Assembly (NCBI RefSeq): GCF_001038485.1
Contig: NZ_LDUE01000021.1
Span: 169,200 to 233,199, forward strand
Length of the DNA: 64,000 nt
Source of the DNA: Ornithinibacillus californiensis
Lineage (GTDB): Bacteria > Bacillota > Bacilli > Bacillales > Amphibacillaceae
Reading direction: 5' to 3'
Shown piece after piece: positions 30,501 to 39,360 of the stretch (positions are counted from its first letter, which is position 1; each line of letters opens with the position of its first letter). A program made the translations under genes and the position numbers. The notes beneath the pieces are model-generated. The model worked only from the letters and a program-made list of their open reading frames with translations, was not told the origin of the DNA and searched no databases.

Positions 30501-30678
30501 CTTTCATGTTAATTTCCACGAAATAATCTTCGGTTCCATGTACGGTTGCGTTCCAAACATTGTAATTCATGTCATACGTTAACTCGGTTACTTGGCCACG
30601 GTTATAATATTCTAATCCACGTTTATAAATTAAGGATGGAAATAGTCTTTGTATATTAATATCACTTAGTTTTTTCAA
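27508..30678 (-). CDS. SWIM zinc-finger SNF2-type DNA translocase/helicase
   Basis: A 1056-residue ATP-dependent DNA or nucleoprotein remodeller, like YwqA of Bacillus subtilis and the HepA/RapA group. A SWIM zinc motif (CDCLAFESYGSCKH) is near residues 72-86. The SNF2 core has motif I DDMGLGKTLQ (about residue 640), motif II DEAQ, SGTPIENSIDELW, and C-terminal helicase motifs FSQF, SLKAGGTGLNLT and GRAHRFGQ. The start is TTG at 30678. Single-gene transcript with its own terminator. The biological target is not evident. Confidence 0.92.
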   Translation of the reverse strand: MKKLSDINIQRLFPSLIYKRGLEYYNRGQVTELTYDMNYNVWNATVHGTEDYFVEINMKDLEKGTVDTYCDCLAFESYGSCKHIVATLIGIVNQEAPETVMTSNYDYEITNRFIRALSNIGDSLEVTDILPEKQPLHVEYILKWSYDKNLLIELKAGTTRDYVVKDVHAFLRDVLEGNEHFFTKMFAYAPSQHHLLPEDMEIFEVLGSIQKNEKIYDGYHVYHYRGNVSDKRSLIIPPLIAEQLLEKLIQRDFKVETNNKTFTSPAIEKGRLPYHFAINKNERKDLLLTMHEVEDSVYFKNYEILFYNGIFYVPLKEQIPILELVSQFGKVEQQLPISKKQADAFLSEVLPSLKKVGEVEISEQVSSEIIQMPLRAKLYLEANGEWITGKLEYLYGEHTIDPFSGRDDHEVIIIRDVDKEKQIMQLIEYANFHYNGRELFIDADEEELYEFLYKVLPVLDEYVELFLSSEVRNFIMDSEPVPRTTVKMEGSSNLLEIGFDLDGLDDSEINKILDAVIEKKRYYRLQSGEMLSLEGDEFVSIQNFFSNMDIGKKDVQDGKIQMPVYRGTQIDDLIDTRKNYDPAFRQLLHQLKEPEEQHYELPSMLDATLRSYQNTGYQWFKSLSHYHLGGILADDMGLGKTLQSIAYLASEIGEHPHLIVVPSSVVYNWKNEFEKFTPAMKVAIMTGNPQERHEKINTGQDANVWITSYATLRQDIDLYRELQFQTMILDEAQYIKNYATKTSKAIREIKASRRFALSGTPIENSIDELWAIFQVVLPGLMPNQKTFKQLSHDRIASITKPFILRRLKKDVLKELPDKIETVSVSELTSHQKELYVGYLRQLQQETAQSIQEGGFQQNRMKILAGLTRLRQICCHPSLFIENYEGASGKLDLLMETIHNAIANGKRMLIFSQFTSMHEIIIEKLQAVGIDYFYLSGQTPSSERVVMSDRFNNGEKDIFLISLKAGGTGLNLTGADTVILYDLWWNPAVEDQATGRAHRFGQKNVVQVIRLITEGTIEEKIYDLQQKKRELIDKVIQPGETMLSSLSEDDVRELLSI

Positions 30679-30879
30679 AATCTATTAACCTGCCTTTTTT
30701 AAACAACACTTTTATCTATATTTATTGTATCGGAGATTGCTATAAATTCAAACAATCAATTCCAATATTTATAAGGATGGGAAAAGCTAGGCTAGATTAT
30801 ACCTTTTAATGTGAAAAAGGTTGGGTATAAGTATTCAAACTAAGGTAAATTTGGAAAATACAATTAGTGCATATAACCC

Positions 30880-31211
30880 GCCCCGGAAATATACTGCGCT
30901 TTTACTTCCAGCACAGGGGCAACATCTGCTCGAAAGTACCTCGCAGTGTTTTCCCTTGCCGCGGGCGGCTGGTGAGCCAGGCTACTACTTGAGTATACTT
31001 CCTTGCTGCCTTGCACCGAGGAAGCCTGCTTCGTAGCTATACTTGTAGACGCAGGTGCATTCTCGGGGTCTCACCGATGCCTTTCCTCCCGCAGGACAAA
31101 TGTTTTCGGTGGGGCGAGTAACCGCAGTCCCAAGGAATACTTCGGCAGCGATACATCGCACGCAGAAAAAGTGCTCTTCTTTTTCAAGGAGTCTCCGTAT
31201 ATTTCCGGGGC
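30880..31211. repeat. Palindromic intergenic repeat, copy 4 (CCGGAAATATAC type), largest, with insertions
   Basis: A 332-base element with ends GCCCCGGAAATATAC and its exact complement. It contains the insertion shared with copy 2 and a further segment (about 31097-31187) not seen elsewhere in the window that interrupts CCTCCCGCAGGA from GTCTCCGTATATTTCC. Flanks such as AGTGCATATAAC and GCTAGTGTAGT are shared with copy 6. It fills most of the gap 30679-31264; no credible gene is present. Confidence 0.88.
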
Positions 31212-31264
31212 TAGTGTAGTGTACTATCTATATTAATAACCTTCGTCTTACCTATCACAGCCTC

Positions 31265-32467
31265 TTAAGACTGATCTTTTATTTGAATTTTCCTCGCTCT
31301 CATAACTAACATCAAATAAATGACCATTGAAATAAAGATGGCGCCTGCTCCTGTTGCATATATCGTACTATAATTGAATAGGAAGGCTATTTGCCCAAAG
31401 GTTAGGGCACCGAGGCCAATGCCTAAGTCAAAACATGAAAAGAAGGTTGCGTTTGCCATCCCTTTTCGATTATTGGCAGCCTTTTCAACAGCCCAAGCCT
31501 GTAAGGCAGGTTGAACCGTACCGAAACCAAACCCATAGAGACCAGCAGCAAATAACAATATGAATGTACTAGGTAACCAGGCTAATAGAATCATAGCTAT
31601 CAATATCATAAATGTTCCTGGTAGATATACGTACAAATGCCCCTTTCTATCATAGATCTTCCCAGCAAAAGTCCGAGATATAAATAGAAATGCTGCATAT
31701 ACAAGAAAGTATGCTTCAATTCCTCCTACATTTTGTTCAATGGCATGTAACGGTAAGAATGTAGCAATTCCACCAAATGTAAACGTAATAAATAACACGA
31801 GTAGAGAAGGCTGAATAGCTGTTTTTTCAAATACATCAAATCTTGGGGTTACTGCTTTGTCAGGAGTTTTCTCCACTTGTTTATAACGAACCTTTGACGA
31901 AAGAAGAAGAGCGACCAAACCACATGCAGCACAAATCAAAAACAAAGTCGTAAAGGAGATTTTCCCAACTAGGGCAAGGCCAAGACCTGGTCCAAATGCA
32001 AGTGCAATATTACCGGATAACCCGAAGTAACCTAACCCTTCACCACGACGACTTGCAGGAATAATATCCGTTGCGATCGTACCAGTAGCAGTGGTGGACA
32101 ATCCCCACCCTACTCCTTGAACAATTCGCATCACAATAAGAAATCCAATACTAGCTATAAATGCAATCGAGCCGATAGATATGACAAAAACGGCTAATCC
32201 AATCATGTAAACGAACTGGCGACCTTTTGTCTCTAATGCATGGCCAGCATATGGTCTAAGTACAAGTGCGGAAAAAGTAAATATACCAACAATAACTCCT
32301 ATTAACTGGTCACTTCCTCCCAATTCTTTTACAAAAAGGGGCAACGTTGGTAGCGTCATTTGGAATCCAAAAAAGATAAAAAAATTAGCCAGACATATTA
32401 AAATAAAGTCTCGCGTCCAAATTTTTTCTTGTTTCACTTCTTGTTGTTGTACTGCTTGTGCTTCCAT
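31265..32467 (-). CDS. MFS transporter, YwoG-like
   Basis: Twelve-helix major facilitator of 400 residues. Motif A-like sequence RPYAGHALETKGR follows helix 2, and MRIVQGVGWGLSTTATGTIATDIIP is the helix 4-5 region. The N-terminal part RDFILICLANFFIFFGFQMTLPTLPLFVKELGGSDQ strongly recalls YwoG-type exporters. Cargo unknown. ATG follows AAGGAGATCACC. No partner gene is close by. Confidence 0.88.
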   Translation of the reverse strand: MEAQAVQQQEVKQEKIWTRDFILICLANFFIFFGFQMTLPTLPLFVKELGGSDQLIGVIVGIFTFSALVLRPYAGHALETKGRQFVYMIGLAVFVISIGSIAFIASIGFLIVMRIVQGVGWGLSTTATGTIATDIIPASRRGEGLGYFGLSGNIALAFGPGLGLALVGKISFTTLFLICAACGLVALLLSSKVRYKQVEKTPDKAVTPRFDVFEKTAIQPSLLVLFITFTFGGIATFLPLHAIEQNVGGIEAYFLVYAAFLFISRTFAGKIYDRKGHLYVYLPGTFMILIAMILLAWLPSTFILLFAAGLYGFGFGTVQPALQAWAVEKAANNRKGMANATFFSCFDLGIGLGALTFGQIAFLFNYSTIYATGAGAIFISMVIYLMLVMRARKIQIKDQS

Positions 32468-32589
32468 GGTGATCTCCTTTCTTTCGATACTCGAAATTTA
32501 TTATACATGAGTCTAAGTGGAAATGGAATGGGATACAAGCAATAAGTTAGCGGAACAGTTAATGATAAGTTGAAAATAATATTTTCCAC

Positions 32590-32631
32590 AAAAAAATTCC
32601 GGATTCTCCTCGGTAATTGAAGAGAATCCGG
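32590..32631 (-). terminator. Terminator of Tad pilus operon
   Basis: A perfect 10-base stem (CCGGATTCTC at 32599-32608 with 32622-32631) is followed on the minus strand by AATTTTTTT. It lies immediately after the tadC stop codon. Confidence 0.88.
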
Positions 32632-32632
32632 T

Positions 32633-33547
32633 TTAAAATGCATCCAAAAATCCAATTACTGCTGGGCCTAGGACAATAATAAATATACAAGGGAAAATAA
32701 ACATGACTAGTGGAAATAGCATTTTAATCGGAGCTTTCATTGCTTGCTCCTCCGCTCGCTGTTTTCTTCGTGATCGTACTTCTGCAGATTGAACATTCAG
32801 GATTTGCGCCATACCAATTCCTAATTGCTCTGCTTGAATAATGCTTGCAATTAGCGTCTTGATATCCTCTGCCACAATTCGATCACGAATTCCGGATAGC
32901 GCTTCCCTTCTCGTTCTTCCTAAACGCATTTCTTCTAAGCATCGTTGAAATTCTTTTGACAATACCCCACTCTTTTTAGATACAATTTTACTTAGTGCAG
33001 AATCAAAACCTAAACCCGCTTCAATACTAACCGTTAGAAGATCCAGAAAGTCAGGTAGTTCTTTAACAGCATTTCTTCCTCTAGACCTTGTCTTAACCTT
33101 TAAATAATAGGATGGCAAATATATGGCAAAACCAATCCCCATTAAAGCCGCTATCAGTGTGACACCGAAAGAAAAGCCCAGTAACATACTGTAACCTATA
33201 AAAAGTAGGGGAATAACAATTAGAACTACCATTTGAGCCATACGAAATTCAACTGCAGTCATCCCCATTGGACTGCCTGCTTGAAGTAATTTCATATCAA
33301 TTTTTTCCTTCTTTTCACTAGTTATTCTCCGCTTCAGACGAAGTTTGAGCTGTACCAATATAGGCTGAACAACTCTGTTAGAGAAAGACATTTTTTTCAT
33401 ATCTTCACTAGTGATTTCTTCTCTTACTGGCATCCCTATTAGAACAGAACTAATCCTATTTTTCAGAGCCTTTTTCTTTTCGACTCTGACCATCATCAAC
33501 CCAATTAAACATAATAGAATGGTACTACCATACATCAGATAAGCCAT
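32633..33547 (-). CDS. tadC: Tad pilus inner-membrane protein TadC
   Basis: Polytopic platform protein of 304 residues of the type II secretion F family. The T2SF domain covers about residues 155-285 (LPDFLDLLTVSIEAGLGFDSALSKI, EQLGIGMAQILNVQSAEVRSRRKQRAEEQAMKAP). It anchors the TadA motor to the membrane with TadB. ATG at 33547 follows GAGGTGTGACCC and begins 4 bases after the tadB stop. Last gene of the operon. Confidence 0.92.
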   Translation of the reverse strand: MAYLMYGSTILLCLIGLMMVRVEKKKALKNRISSVLIGMPVREEITSEDMKKMSFSNRVVQPILVQLKLRLKRRITSEKKEKIDMKLLQAGSPMGMTAVEFRMAQMVVLIVIPLLFIGYSMLLGFSFGVTLIAALMGIGFAIYLPSYYLKVKTRSRGRNAVKELPDFLDLLTVSIEAGLGFDSALSKIVSKKSGVLSKEFQRCLEEMRLGRTRREALSGIRDRIVAEDIKTLIASIIQAEQLGIGMAQILNVQSAEVRSRRKQRAEEQAMKAPIKMLFPLVMFIFPCIFIIVLGPAVIGFLDAF

Positions 33548-33550
33548 GGG

Positions 33551-34519
33551 TCACACCTCAATCGTTGTTATCTTCCGAATAAGAACAAAACCAACTGCAC
33601 TTGAAATCACTGCAATTACAAGAAACGTAACACCAATCGGATTACTAAATAATTGGCCAATATACTCCGGTTCTATAAAACTAAGAGCTAGTCCCAATAT
33701 TGCTGGTAATAAACCAATGATCATTCCTGACAAACGCCCTTGTGCGGTTAATGTGCTAATTTGCCCTTGAATCTTAACTCGGTCTTTTATGGTCTCTACA
33801 ATTTTTTGTAATACGGTTGCCAAGTTTCCACCAACCTGCCTTTGAATTAGAACTGCTTGTATCATTAAATCCAGATCTTCACTTGGCATTCTTTCATACA
33901 ATCGGTGAAGAGCATCCTCCGTCGTAGACCCATATTGCATTTCTTTTAGAATCTTCGCTAATTCTTCCTTCATGGGAGATTTTGCTTCTTCCATAACCGA
34001 TTTCAGTGCTTGCGGAAAACTAAAGCCCGCTTTCAATGCCGCAATGACCGATATAATCATATCTGGAAGCTGATCATTAAATTCTTTTAGACGATTACGC
34101 TGTTTCTTTTCAATCACCATTCTTGGAAGCAATAAACCAACTATTAGACCAACGGGTAGTGCCGCAACATGATTCACAATTAAAAATAACACTCCGGCCC
34201 CAAGTAAACCTGCTATCCAACTGAACATCATATATTCTTCCGGTTTCAACGGTACGCCAGCACGATATAGTTTTAATTCTAGTTTATTATTCTTTTCTTT
34301 TGTTAAAGAAAACTTTTTCACCTTTTCCCTTAGCCTACCGAATTGAACGACTCGCTTCTTTTTTTCAAATTTAGAGGGGATCCCATCTTGTTCGTCCGGA
34401 AAGTAACGTTCCATCCTTTCCAAGATAATCCGCTTCTTTGAGGAAATAAAAAGATTAAGTAGTGCCATGTATAGTAATGAAATTGTAAGAAAAAAGAGTA
34501 TCATGATAAGAATCTTCAT
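33551..34519 (-). CDS. tadB: Tad pilus inner-membrane protein TadB
   Basis: Platform protein of 322 residues with a T2SF domain (LPDMIISVIAALKAGFSFPQALKSV, LIQRQVGGNLATVLQKIVETIKDR) and about four membrane segments. It works with TadC and the TadA ATPase in pilin assembly. I placed the start at ATG 34519 because GAGGAG stands 8 bases upstream; the upstream GTG is part of that site. The gap to the tadA stop is 5 bases. Confidence 0.92.
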   Translation of the reverse strand: MKILIMILFFLTISLLYMALLNLFISSKKRIILERMERYFPDEQDGIPSKFEKKKRVVQFGRLREKVKKFSLTKEKNNKLELKLYRAGVPLKPEEYMMFSWIAGLLGAGVLFLIVNHVAALPVGLIVGLLLPRMVIEKKQRNRLKEFNDQLPDMIISVIAALKAGFSFPQALKSVMEEAKSPMKEELAKILKEMQYGSTTEDALHRLYERMPSEDLDLMIQAVLIQRQVGGNLATVLQKIVETIKDRVKIQGQISTLTAQGRLSGMIIGLLPAILGLALSFIEPEYIGQLFSNPIGVTFLVIAVISSAVGFVLIRKITTIEV

Positions 34520-34524
34520 CCTTG

Positions 34525-35937
34525 TCACTCCTCTTGTTCAAAGAATACGTTTGGCGGAATGGAAATCCCTGACGTTTCCAATCGTTCATAGAATTTTGGT
34601 CTGACTCCTGTTGGTACCAGCTTACCGATGACTTTGCCATTTTCATCCAGGCCTTGTTGCTTGAAGGAAAAGATATCCTGTAAAACAATCACATCTCCTT
34701 CGAGGCCTTGCACCTCGGTAATGCTCGTTATTTTTCTAGAACCATCCTTTAAGCGAGATTGTTGAATAATGATATCAATCGCACCGGAAATTTGTTCTCG
34801 AATGGCTTTAACAGGGAGATCCACTCCCGCCATTAACACCATCGTTTCCAGTCTCGAGATCATGTCACGCGGACTATTGGAGTGCCCGGTTGCAAGTGAA
34901 CCATCATGCCCTGTATTCATCGCTTGTAACATATCCAATGCCTCCGCACCACGAACCTCTCCAATGACAACACGGTCCGGGCGCATCCGCAGTGAATTAC
35001 GAACTAAATCACGAATCGTTATGGCACCATTTCCTTCTATATTAGGAGGTCTAGATTCGAGTGATACGACATGGTCTTGACCCAGTTGTAATTCTGCTGC
35101 ATCTTCAATCGTTACAATCCGCTCGTCGTCTGGAATAAAATTGGATAAAACATTTAAACTAGTAGTTTTCCCAGATCCAGTCCCACCACTAACAAAAATA
35201 TTTAGTCTAGCTTTTACACATGCTTCTAAAAATATGGCCATTTCAGTAGTGATTGTTCCAAAATTGATGAGATCCTCGATCGTAAAAGGATCTTCGGAAA
35301 ATTTTCGTATGGTGATTGATGGGCCATTTAAAGCTAGCGGCGGAATAATGGCATTTACACGGGAACCATCCGGTAAGCGAGCATCCACCATTGGACTGCT
35401 TTCATCAATTCGTCTTCCGAGAGGGGAAACAATTTTATCAATAATACTCATGACATGCTCATTATCACGAAAGGTAATATCTGTCCGTATTAGCTTTCCT
35501 TTTCGCTCACAATACACGCGGTTAGGGCCATTAACCATTACTTCCGACACGTCACTATCTAATAACAACGGATTGATGGGACCAAAACCAGTTAAATCAT
35601 TAATGATTTCTTCCACTACCTTCTTTCGGTCAACTACGCCACGAAACGATTCATCATCTTTAATAATCTCCATTGCCATTTCATCAATTTTAGGAAGTAT
35701 CTCATCTACTTTATTTATATCTTTTATTTCTTGCAAAATTTGCTTATGCAATAAGCTTTTCAGTTGTTTATGTTTATCCGTTTCCTTTGGTGCCTTTACA
35801 TCCGTCTTACTTGTGCTCAATTTGTTTCTATCGATGGATGAGGGGGTGTTGTCTTGTTTCACTTCTATTTTCACTTGATGAGTTTCTGTCTCTGCCACTT
35901 TTCCGTTTTTCTCTTGTATACGATTTAAAAGACTCAC
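34525..35937 (-). CDS. tadA: Tad pilus assembly ATPase TadA/CpaF
   Basis: Hexameric secretion ATPase of 470 residues that drives Flp pilus assembly. Core motifs: Walker [13 protein letters not shown] (about residue 255), the Asp box [12 protein letters not shown], Walker B-like [37 protein letters not shown]. The first 80 residues are polar and probably disordered. Starts at GTG 35937 with a GGGGGG ribosome site. All later genes are tightly packed, so it is part of one long transcript. Confidence 0.95.
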   Translation of the reverse strand: MSLLNRIQEKNGKVAETETHQVKIEVKQDNTPSSIDRNKLSTSKTDVKAPKETDKHKQLKSLLHKQILQEIKDINKVDEILPKIDEMAMEIIKDDESFRGVVDRKKVVEEIINDLTGFGPINPLLLDSDVSEVMVNGPNRVYCERKGKLIRTDITFRDNEHVMSIIDKIVSPLGRRIDESSPMVDARLPDGSRVNAIIPPLALNGPSITIRKFSEDPFTIEDLINFGTITTEMAIFLEACVKARLNIFVSGGTGSGKTTSLNVLSNFIPDDERIVTIEDAAELQLGQDHVVSLESRPPNIEGNGAITIRDLVRNSLRMRPDRVVIGEVRGAEALDMLQAMNTGHDGSLATGHSNSPRDMISRLETMVLMAGVDLPVKAIREQISGAIDIIIQQSRLKDGSRKITSITEVQGLEGDVIVLQDIFSFKQQGLDENGKVIGKLVPTGVRPKFYERLETSGISIPPNVFFEQEE

Positions 35938-35949
35938 CCAATATCCCCC

Positions 35950-36756
35950 CTATTTATTCGATACGAAAAGCTTAGAAACGATGGAACCTTTTCGTTTCTT
36001 TACAGACATCGTTTGATTGTCAATTAACGTTTCTGCTAGTTTATAAAACGATTTAGAAAGATTTGATTTTGATTGACTGATAGTAAATGGAATACCAATA
36101 TTGAGAGATTGAGAGGCTAGTTTGAAATTATTTGGAATAAAATGAGCCTCATCTTGATCTAATATCCCCGGGATATCTTCCACTTTGATAAGACTATCCA
36201 TATCATAGCGATTCACTAATAGTTTGGTTTTATCCACTAATCCTATTTTTTCAAGTGTCTCCAACATCAACTTCGTATTTCGTAAAGCCGCCATCTCTGG
36301 AGTTGTAACTAATAAAATCACGTCAGACCTTTCCAGTAATTCAAGAGATTCTTCCTGAATTCCAACACTGTTATCAATAACGAGGTAGTCTGAAGTCACT
36401 GCCATCATATCCACTATATGTTTGATGGCTTCACTAGAAATGAGATCAGCATACTCAGGTTTATCAGGTGCAGGTAAAACCTTTATACCGGAAGCGTGTT
36501 TCGTTAAATAATTATGAATCGAGTTGGAATCAATACTAGATATTTCTTCAACCACGTCTTTTACCGTAAAAGTAGGTTTCAGGTCCAATACCGTACTAAT
36601 ATCGCCAAACTGAAAGTCTGCATCTAGTAAACTTATATTGATATTCTTTTTGTTTAAAGCAATTGCTAGGTTTGCAGATACTAGTGTACGGCCAATACCG
36701 CCTTTGGCACTGCAGACCGTGACGACCTTACCTTTGTGTTCCGGTTCTTGTGTCAT
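35950..36756 (-). CDS. cpaE: Tad pilus localisation ATPase CpaE/TadZ
   Basis: MinD/ParA-like protein of 268 residues. The deviant Walker A reads SAKGGIGRT near residue 17 and Walker B-like LVIDNSVG near residue 135. The protein lacks the N-terminal receiver-like domain of longer CpaE proteins. In other bacteria it places the Tad machine at a cell site. ATG follows AAAGGAGAATG, 13 bases before tadA on the transcript. Confidence 0.88.
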   Translation of the reverse strand: MTQEPEHKGKVVTVCSAKGGIGRTLVSANLAIALNKKNINISLLDADFQFGDISTVLDLKPTFTVKDVVEEISSIDSNSIHNYLTKHASGIKVLPAPDKPEYADLISSEAIKHIVDMMAVTSDYLVIDNSVGIQEESLELLERSDVILLVTTPEMAALRNTKLMLETLEKIGLVDKTKLLVNRYDMDSLIKVEDIPGILDQDEAHFIPNNFKLASQSLNIGIPFTISQSKSNLSKSFYKLAETLIDNQTMSVKKRKGSIVSKLFVSNK

Positions 36757-36772
36757 TATTCATTCTCCTTTA

Positions 36773-37453
36773 CTACTCTTCCTCATCTGTATAGACAGTT
36801 GGATTTAAAGTTAGATGGAGACTTCCGTCTACATAAGCATTTACTACTTGAATAGTATCCTGAGGCATGACTTCCAGTGTCACTTGTGCATACTCGATAT
36901 ATGGTTCATCATCAGGAGAAATCATCCTTCTCCCAACAGCAAGCACACGAACATTCGTTAATAGCAGTTCCGAGATGTTTTCTTCGTTGCCATCCTCATC
37001 CTTTTCCTTATAAGAGTAAATGACATCCACATATTCACCTGGTTCTATCAAATTAGTCACGGATTGAACGATATTCACACCAACTGAAACTGCACGAAAG
37101 CCTTCTCTTATCTTACGTGATACATATGTCGCTTCATCTTGTTGTGATTGAATACGATGCGTTAAGATAATTTCTCCTTGTTCTATTTGATCTACGGTAA
37201 ACTTCCCAATAGCGTCTTCCTTGTTATGAATAGATTGTACATGAATATTATCATCTGGTACTTCCACCAGCTCTAACATTTCATCCGTAATGACTGTTTG
37301 TTCAGGTATGGCGGATAGTGCCCTGACTACTTGTACCGTTTCTATAGGTTGACTAGTTTCTACTACTTGCGAATGATCCATATAGCGAATAAATAGAAAC
37401 GTTGTCGTAATTCCCATAATGATTGCTAATAAAAAAATAAACTTAGCACGCAT
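36773..37453 (-). CDS. cpaB: Tad pilus protein CpaB/RcpC with SAF domain
   Basis: A 226-residue protein with one N-terminal membrane segment (about residues 5-23) and an external SAF domain (VVRALSAIPEQTVITDEMLELVEVP) followed by the RcpC/CpaB region (REGFRAVSVGVNIVQSVTNLIEPGEYVDVIYSY). In Gram-negative bacteria it helps the pilus pass through the envelope; here it would act in the cell wall. I chose ATG 37453 with AGGTGA upstream; GTG 37462 directly follows the tadG stop and is possible. Confidence 0.85.
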   Translation of the reverse strand: MRAKFIFLLAIIMGITTTFLFIRYMDHSQVVETSQPIETVQVVRALSAIPEQTVITDEMLELVEVPDDNIHVQSIHNKEDAIGKFTVDQIEQGEIILTHRIQSQQDEATYVSRKIREGFRAVSVGVNIVQSVTNLIEPGEYVDVIYSYKEKDEDGNEENISELLLTNVRVLAVGRRMISPDDEPYIEYAQVTLEVMPQDTIQVVNAYVDGSLHLTLNPTVYTDEEE

Positions 37454-37462
37454 CTTTTTCAC

Positions 37463-38365
37463 CTACTCTGTTAGTCTGATACTATATGCACCTCTGTCTA
37501 CTGCTCCTGTTTCTGTAAATCCTGTACCAGTTCTCCTTATAAACACGCCAGGAACTGTACCTCTTTCGTCCATTGGATCTTCAATATAGAAGTATGCAAA
37601 TCCAGTAATCTGAACTTGTTTGATTTTATTGGAATCATTTTCATATGGTCGATAAACTGGAACAAGGATAATACGTTCACAGTCTCGTTCCGTTGGATCA
37701 CTACAACTATTAATCTTTTCTTGGACAACCAAACTAGTTTTCCCAACTACATTCCCAGATTCCGTGTTAATAATATCGCCTACTTTTAATTCCTCGGAAT
37801 AACCATTTCGAAATGTATCCTCGTATGTACTTGCACCAGGGCCCTCTAATGCTAGAATTCCGAAGTTGCCGTATTCCGAATCGCCCGACCCAACTTTCAG
37901 GTAGTATTTTTCCCCGTATATCAATTCCAGGCTATCACTAATACCTAACGGCGCTGCTCCGAAGGCTCTGCCCATTACTCCAAGGCTTGCCTTTGCATCC
38001 GCTGTAATATCCACGTAATCTATTCCGAGAATGGTCGAAAAAGTTAGAGAGACTTGGTCTTTTAGACTTACTTTCACATAGTCATTCATTACAATTTCCA
38101 CATTCTCTAGCGTTGCTTCCGTATCGTGCTTAGCAATGACCTCGTCCACAATCATTCTAACAACAGACTCATTTTCCACCGTTAACTCTTGCGCGCCGGA
38201 TAATGCTGCTGCATTTGCAATCTTTTGTAGTTCTGCTTTTGTCATATATAATTTACTTCCATCAATGACCAACCCAGCAATTGCAAGAAGCCCCATTAAT
38301 GCAACAGAGGCTAAGAGTAAGACATTTCCATTTTCGCGACGAAACAGTTCTTTTATCTTCCTCAT
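37463..38365 (-). CDS. tadG: TadG-like minor pilin / pseudopilin
   Basis: A 300-residue protein with an N-terminal Tad-type helix (RENGNVLLLASVALMGLLAIAGLVIDGSKLYMTKAELQKIANAAALSGAQEL), matching the putative Flp pilus TadE/G-like family. The remaining external domain is mainly beta. It may cap or initiate the pilus. It is shorter than many Gram-negative TadG proteins and lacks an evident von Willebrand domain. Confidence 0.85.
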   Translation of the reverse strand: MRKIKELFRRENGNVLLLASVALMGLLAIAGLVIDGSKLYMTKAELQKIANAAALSGAQELTVENESVVRMIVDEVIAKHDTEATLENVEIVMNDYVKVSLKDQVSLTFSTILGIDYVDITADAKASLGVMGRAFGAAPLGISDSLELIYGEKYYLKVGSGDSEYGNFGILALEGPGASTYEDTFRNGYSEELKVGDIINTESGNVVGKTSLVVQEKINSCSDPTERDCERIILVPVYRPYENDSNKIKQVQITGFAYFYIEDPMDERGTVPGVFIRRTGTGFTETGAVDRGAYSIRLTE

Positions 38366-38374
38366 TAATTTCCC

Positions 38375-38758
38375 TCACTCTATTCGAATAGTGGACTCCA
38401 CTGTTAATGATATTGGATCTGGGTAAAGAATGGTTAGGAACGGTGTCATGATTTCTATTGGATAGTTTAAGGTGACCGTAATATATTCCCCTGATTTCCT
38501 TAAGGTTGGATCTGGTGTTACCCCAACTGTAAGGATTTCGGAATCACCCGCTTTAAAATTTTGTTTCGCAAAATCAATCATTTCCAAATCAGGATGTCCT
38601 AGCCCACCTAATCTTACTGTTTCCTGAGCCGTAAAATGCAAGGACGCATAGGAAAAGGTTATTCTACCAATATCAAAAATACCGACAATCAAGAGTAATA
38701 GAATGGGGACAATCAAAGCCATTTCTACTAATGATTGTCCTTTTTCATCCTTTATCAT
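38375..38758 (-). CDS. tadE: TadE-like pseudopilin
   Basis: A 127-residue minor pilin. The N-terminus MIKDEKG-QSLVEMALIVPILLLLIVGIFDIGR shows the prepilin cleavage after Gly7 with Glu at position +5, followed by the hydrophobic helix. It would be processed by the peptidase encoded just upstream (38755-39270), with which it overlaps by 4 bases. Confidence 0.9.
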   Translation of the reverse strand: MIKDEKGQSLVEMALIVPILLLLIVGIFDIGRITFSYASLHFTAQETVRLGGLGHPDLEMIDFAKQNFKAGDSEILTVGVTPDPTLRKSGEYITVTLNYPIEIMTPFLTILYPDPISLTVESTIRIE

Positions 38759-39270
38759 ATTGGAACCACTCCATTTAATAGAATGGCCATAACTACTCCA
38801 CCAGCAATGGCTACTCCATATGGATAGGTTTTTTGGAGGGTGCTTTTTTCAATACCAACTTTAGGTTTCATTCCGTATCTGATGCCACATAGGGAGAGAA
38901 TCATAAACTTTATACGACTTAAAATACCTTTTCGGAAAAGTATAATTGCTAATCCAATTAGACCGCCAATTAAAGCCATATACAATGCGGATATAAATAC
39001 AAAATACGACCCCTTCATTGCGCCAACAACTGCTAGTAACTTCACATCACCTGCACCCATGCCGCCCATCAGATACGGAATCAAAAGAATAGAAAATCCA
39101 ACTAGTAGTCCAACAACACTATGAAGTAATCCATCCCACCCATTTTGAATTCCGTTTAGTAGAAAGGCTAGGAGCAAAGAAGGGAAGATGATTTTATTGT
39201 ATATTTTACGTGATTTAAGATCGGTAATAACACATATTAGCAGTACGACAAGTAATAAAATATCTAGCAA
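38755..39270 (-). CDS. tadV: Prepilin peptidase TadV/CpaA
   Basis: Membrane aspartic protease of 171 residues, type IV prepilin peptidase family A24. The two catalytic aspartates are in CVITDLKSRKIYN (about residue 17) and the GMGAGDVKLLAVVG motif (GxGD, about residue 73). It cleaves the Flp pilin and the TadE/TadG proteins. It lacks the N-terminal methylase domain, as normal for Tad systems. TTG start at 39270 with GGGGAG 7 bases upstream. Confidence 0.92.
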   Translation of the reverse strand: MLDILLLVVLLICVITDLKSRKIYNKIIFPSLLLAFLLNGIQNGWDGLLHSVVGLLVGFSILLIPYLMGGMGAGDVKLLAVVGAMKGSYFVFISALYMALIGGLIGLAIILFRKGILSRIKFMILSLCGIRYGMKPKVGIEKSTLQKTYPYGVAIAGGVVMAILLNGVVPI

Positions 39271-39300
39271 TTCAATGCTCCCCTTTCTATATGCTTGTGT

Positions 39301-39338
39301 ACAAAAATAGCCTTACATTTGCGTAAAGCTATTTTTGT
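39301..39338 (-). terminator. Hairpin between flp pilin and tadV
   Basis: An 11-base perfect inverted repeat (ACAAAAATAGC at 39301-39311 with 39328-39338) lies after the pilin gene, with T residues in the 3' arm. It likely lowers transcription of the assembly genes relative to the pilin. Confidence 0.65.
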
Positions 39339-39360
39339 GGAATTATTTAATCGTCTTTGA

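Noticed and set aside
30821..31236. Plus-strand open frames of 71 and 77 codons
   Set aside because: They lie inside repeat copy 4, have no ribosome site and translate to low-complexity Cys/Pro/Arg-rich sequence.
35141..35878. 245-codon plus-strand open frame
   Set aside because: It is antisense to tadA, whose motifs and operon position are certain; the translation is Ser/Ile-rich shadow sequence.
37463..38365. TadG with a von Willebrand domain
   Set aside because: No metal-site motif such as DxSxS is seen, so only the N-terminal TadG-like part is claimed.
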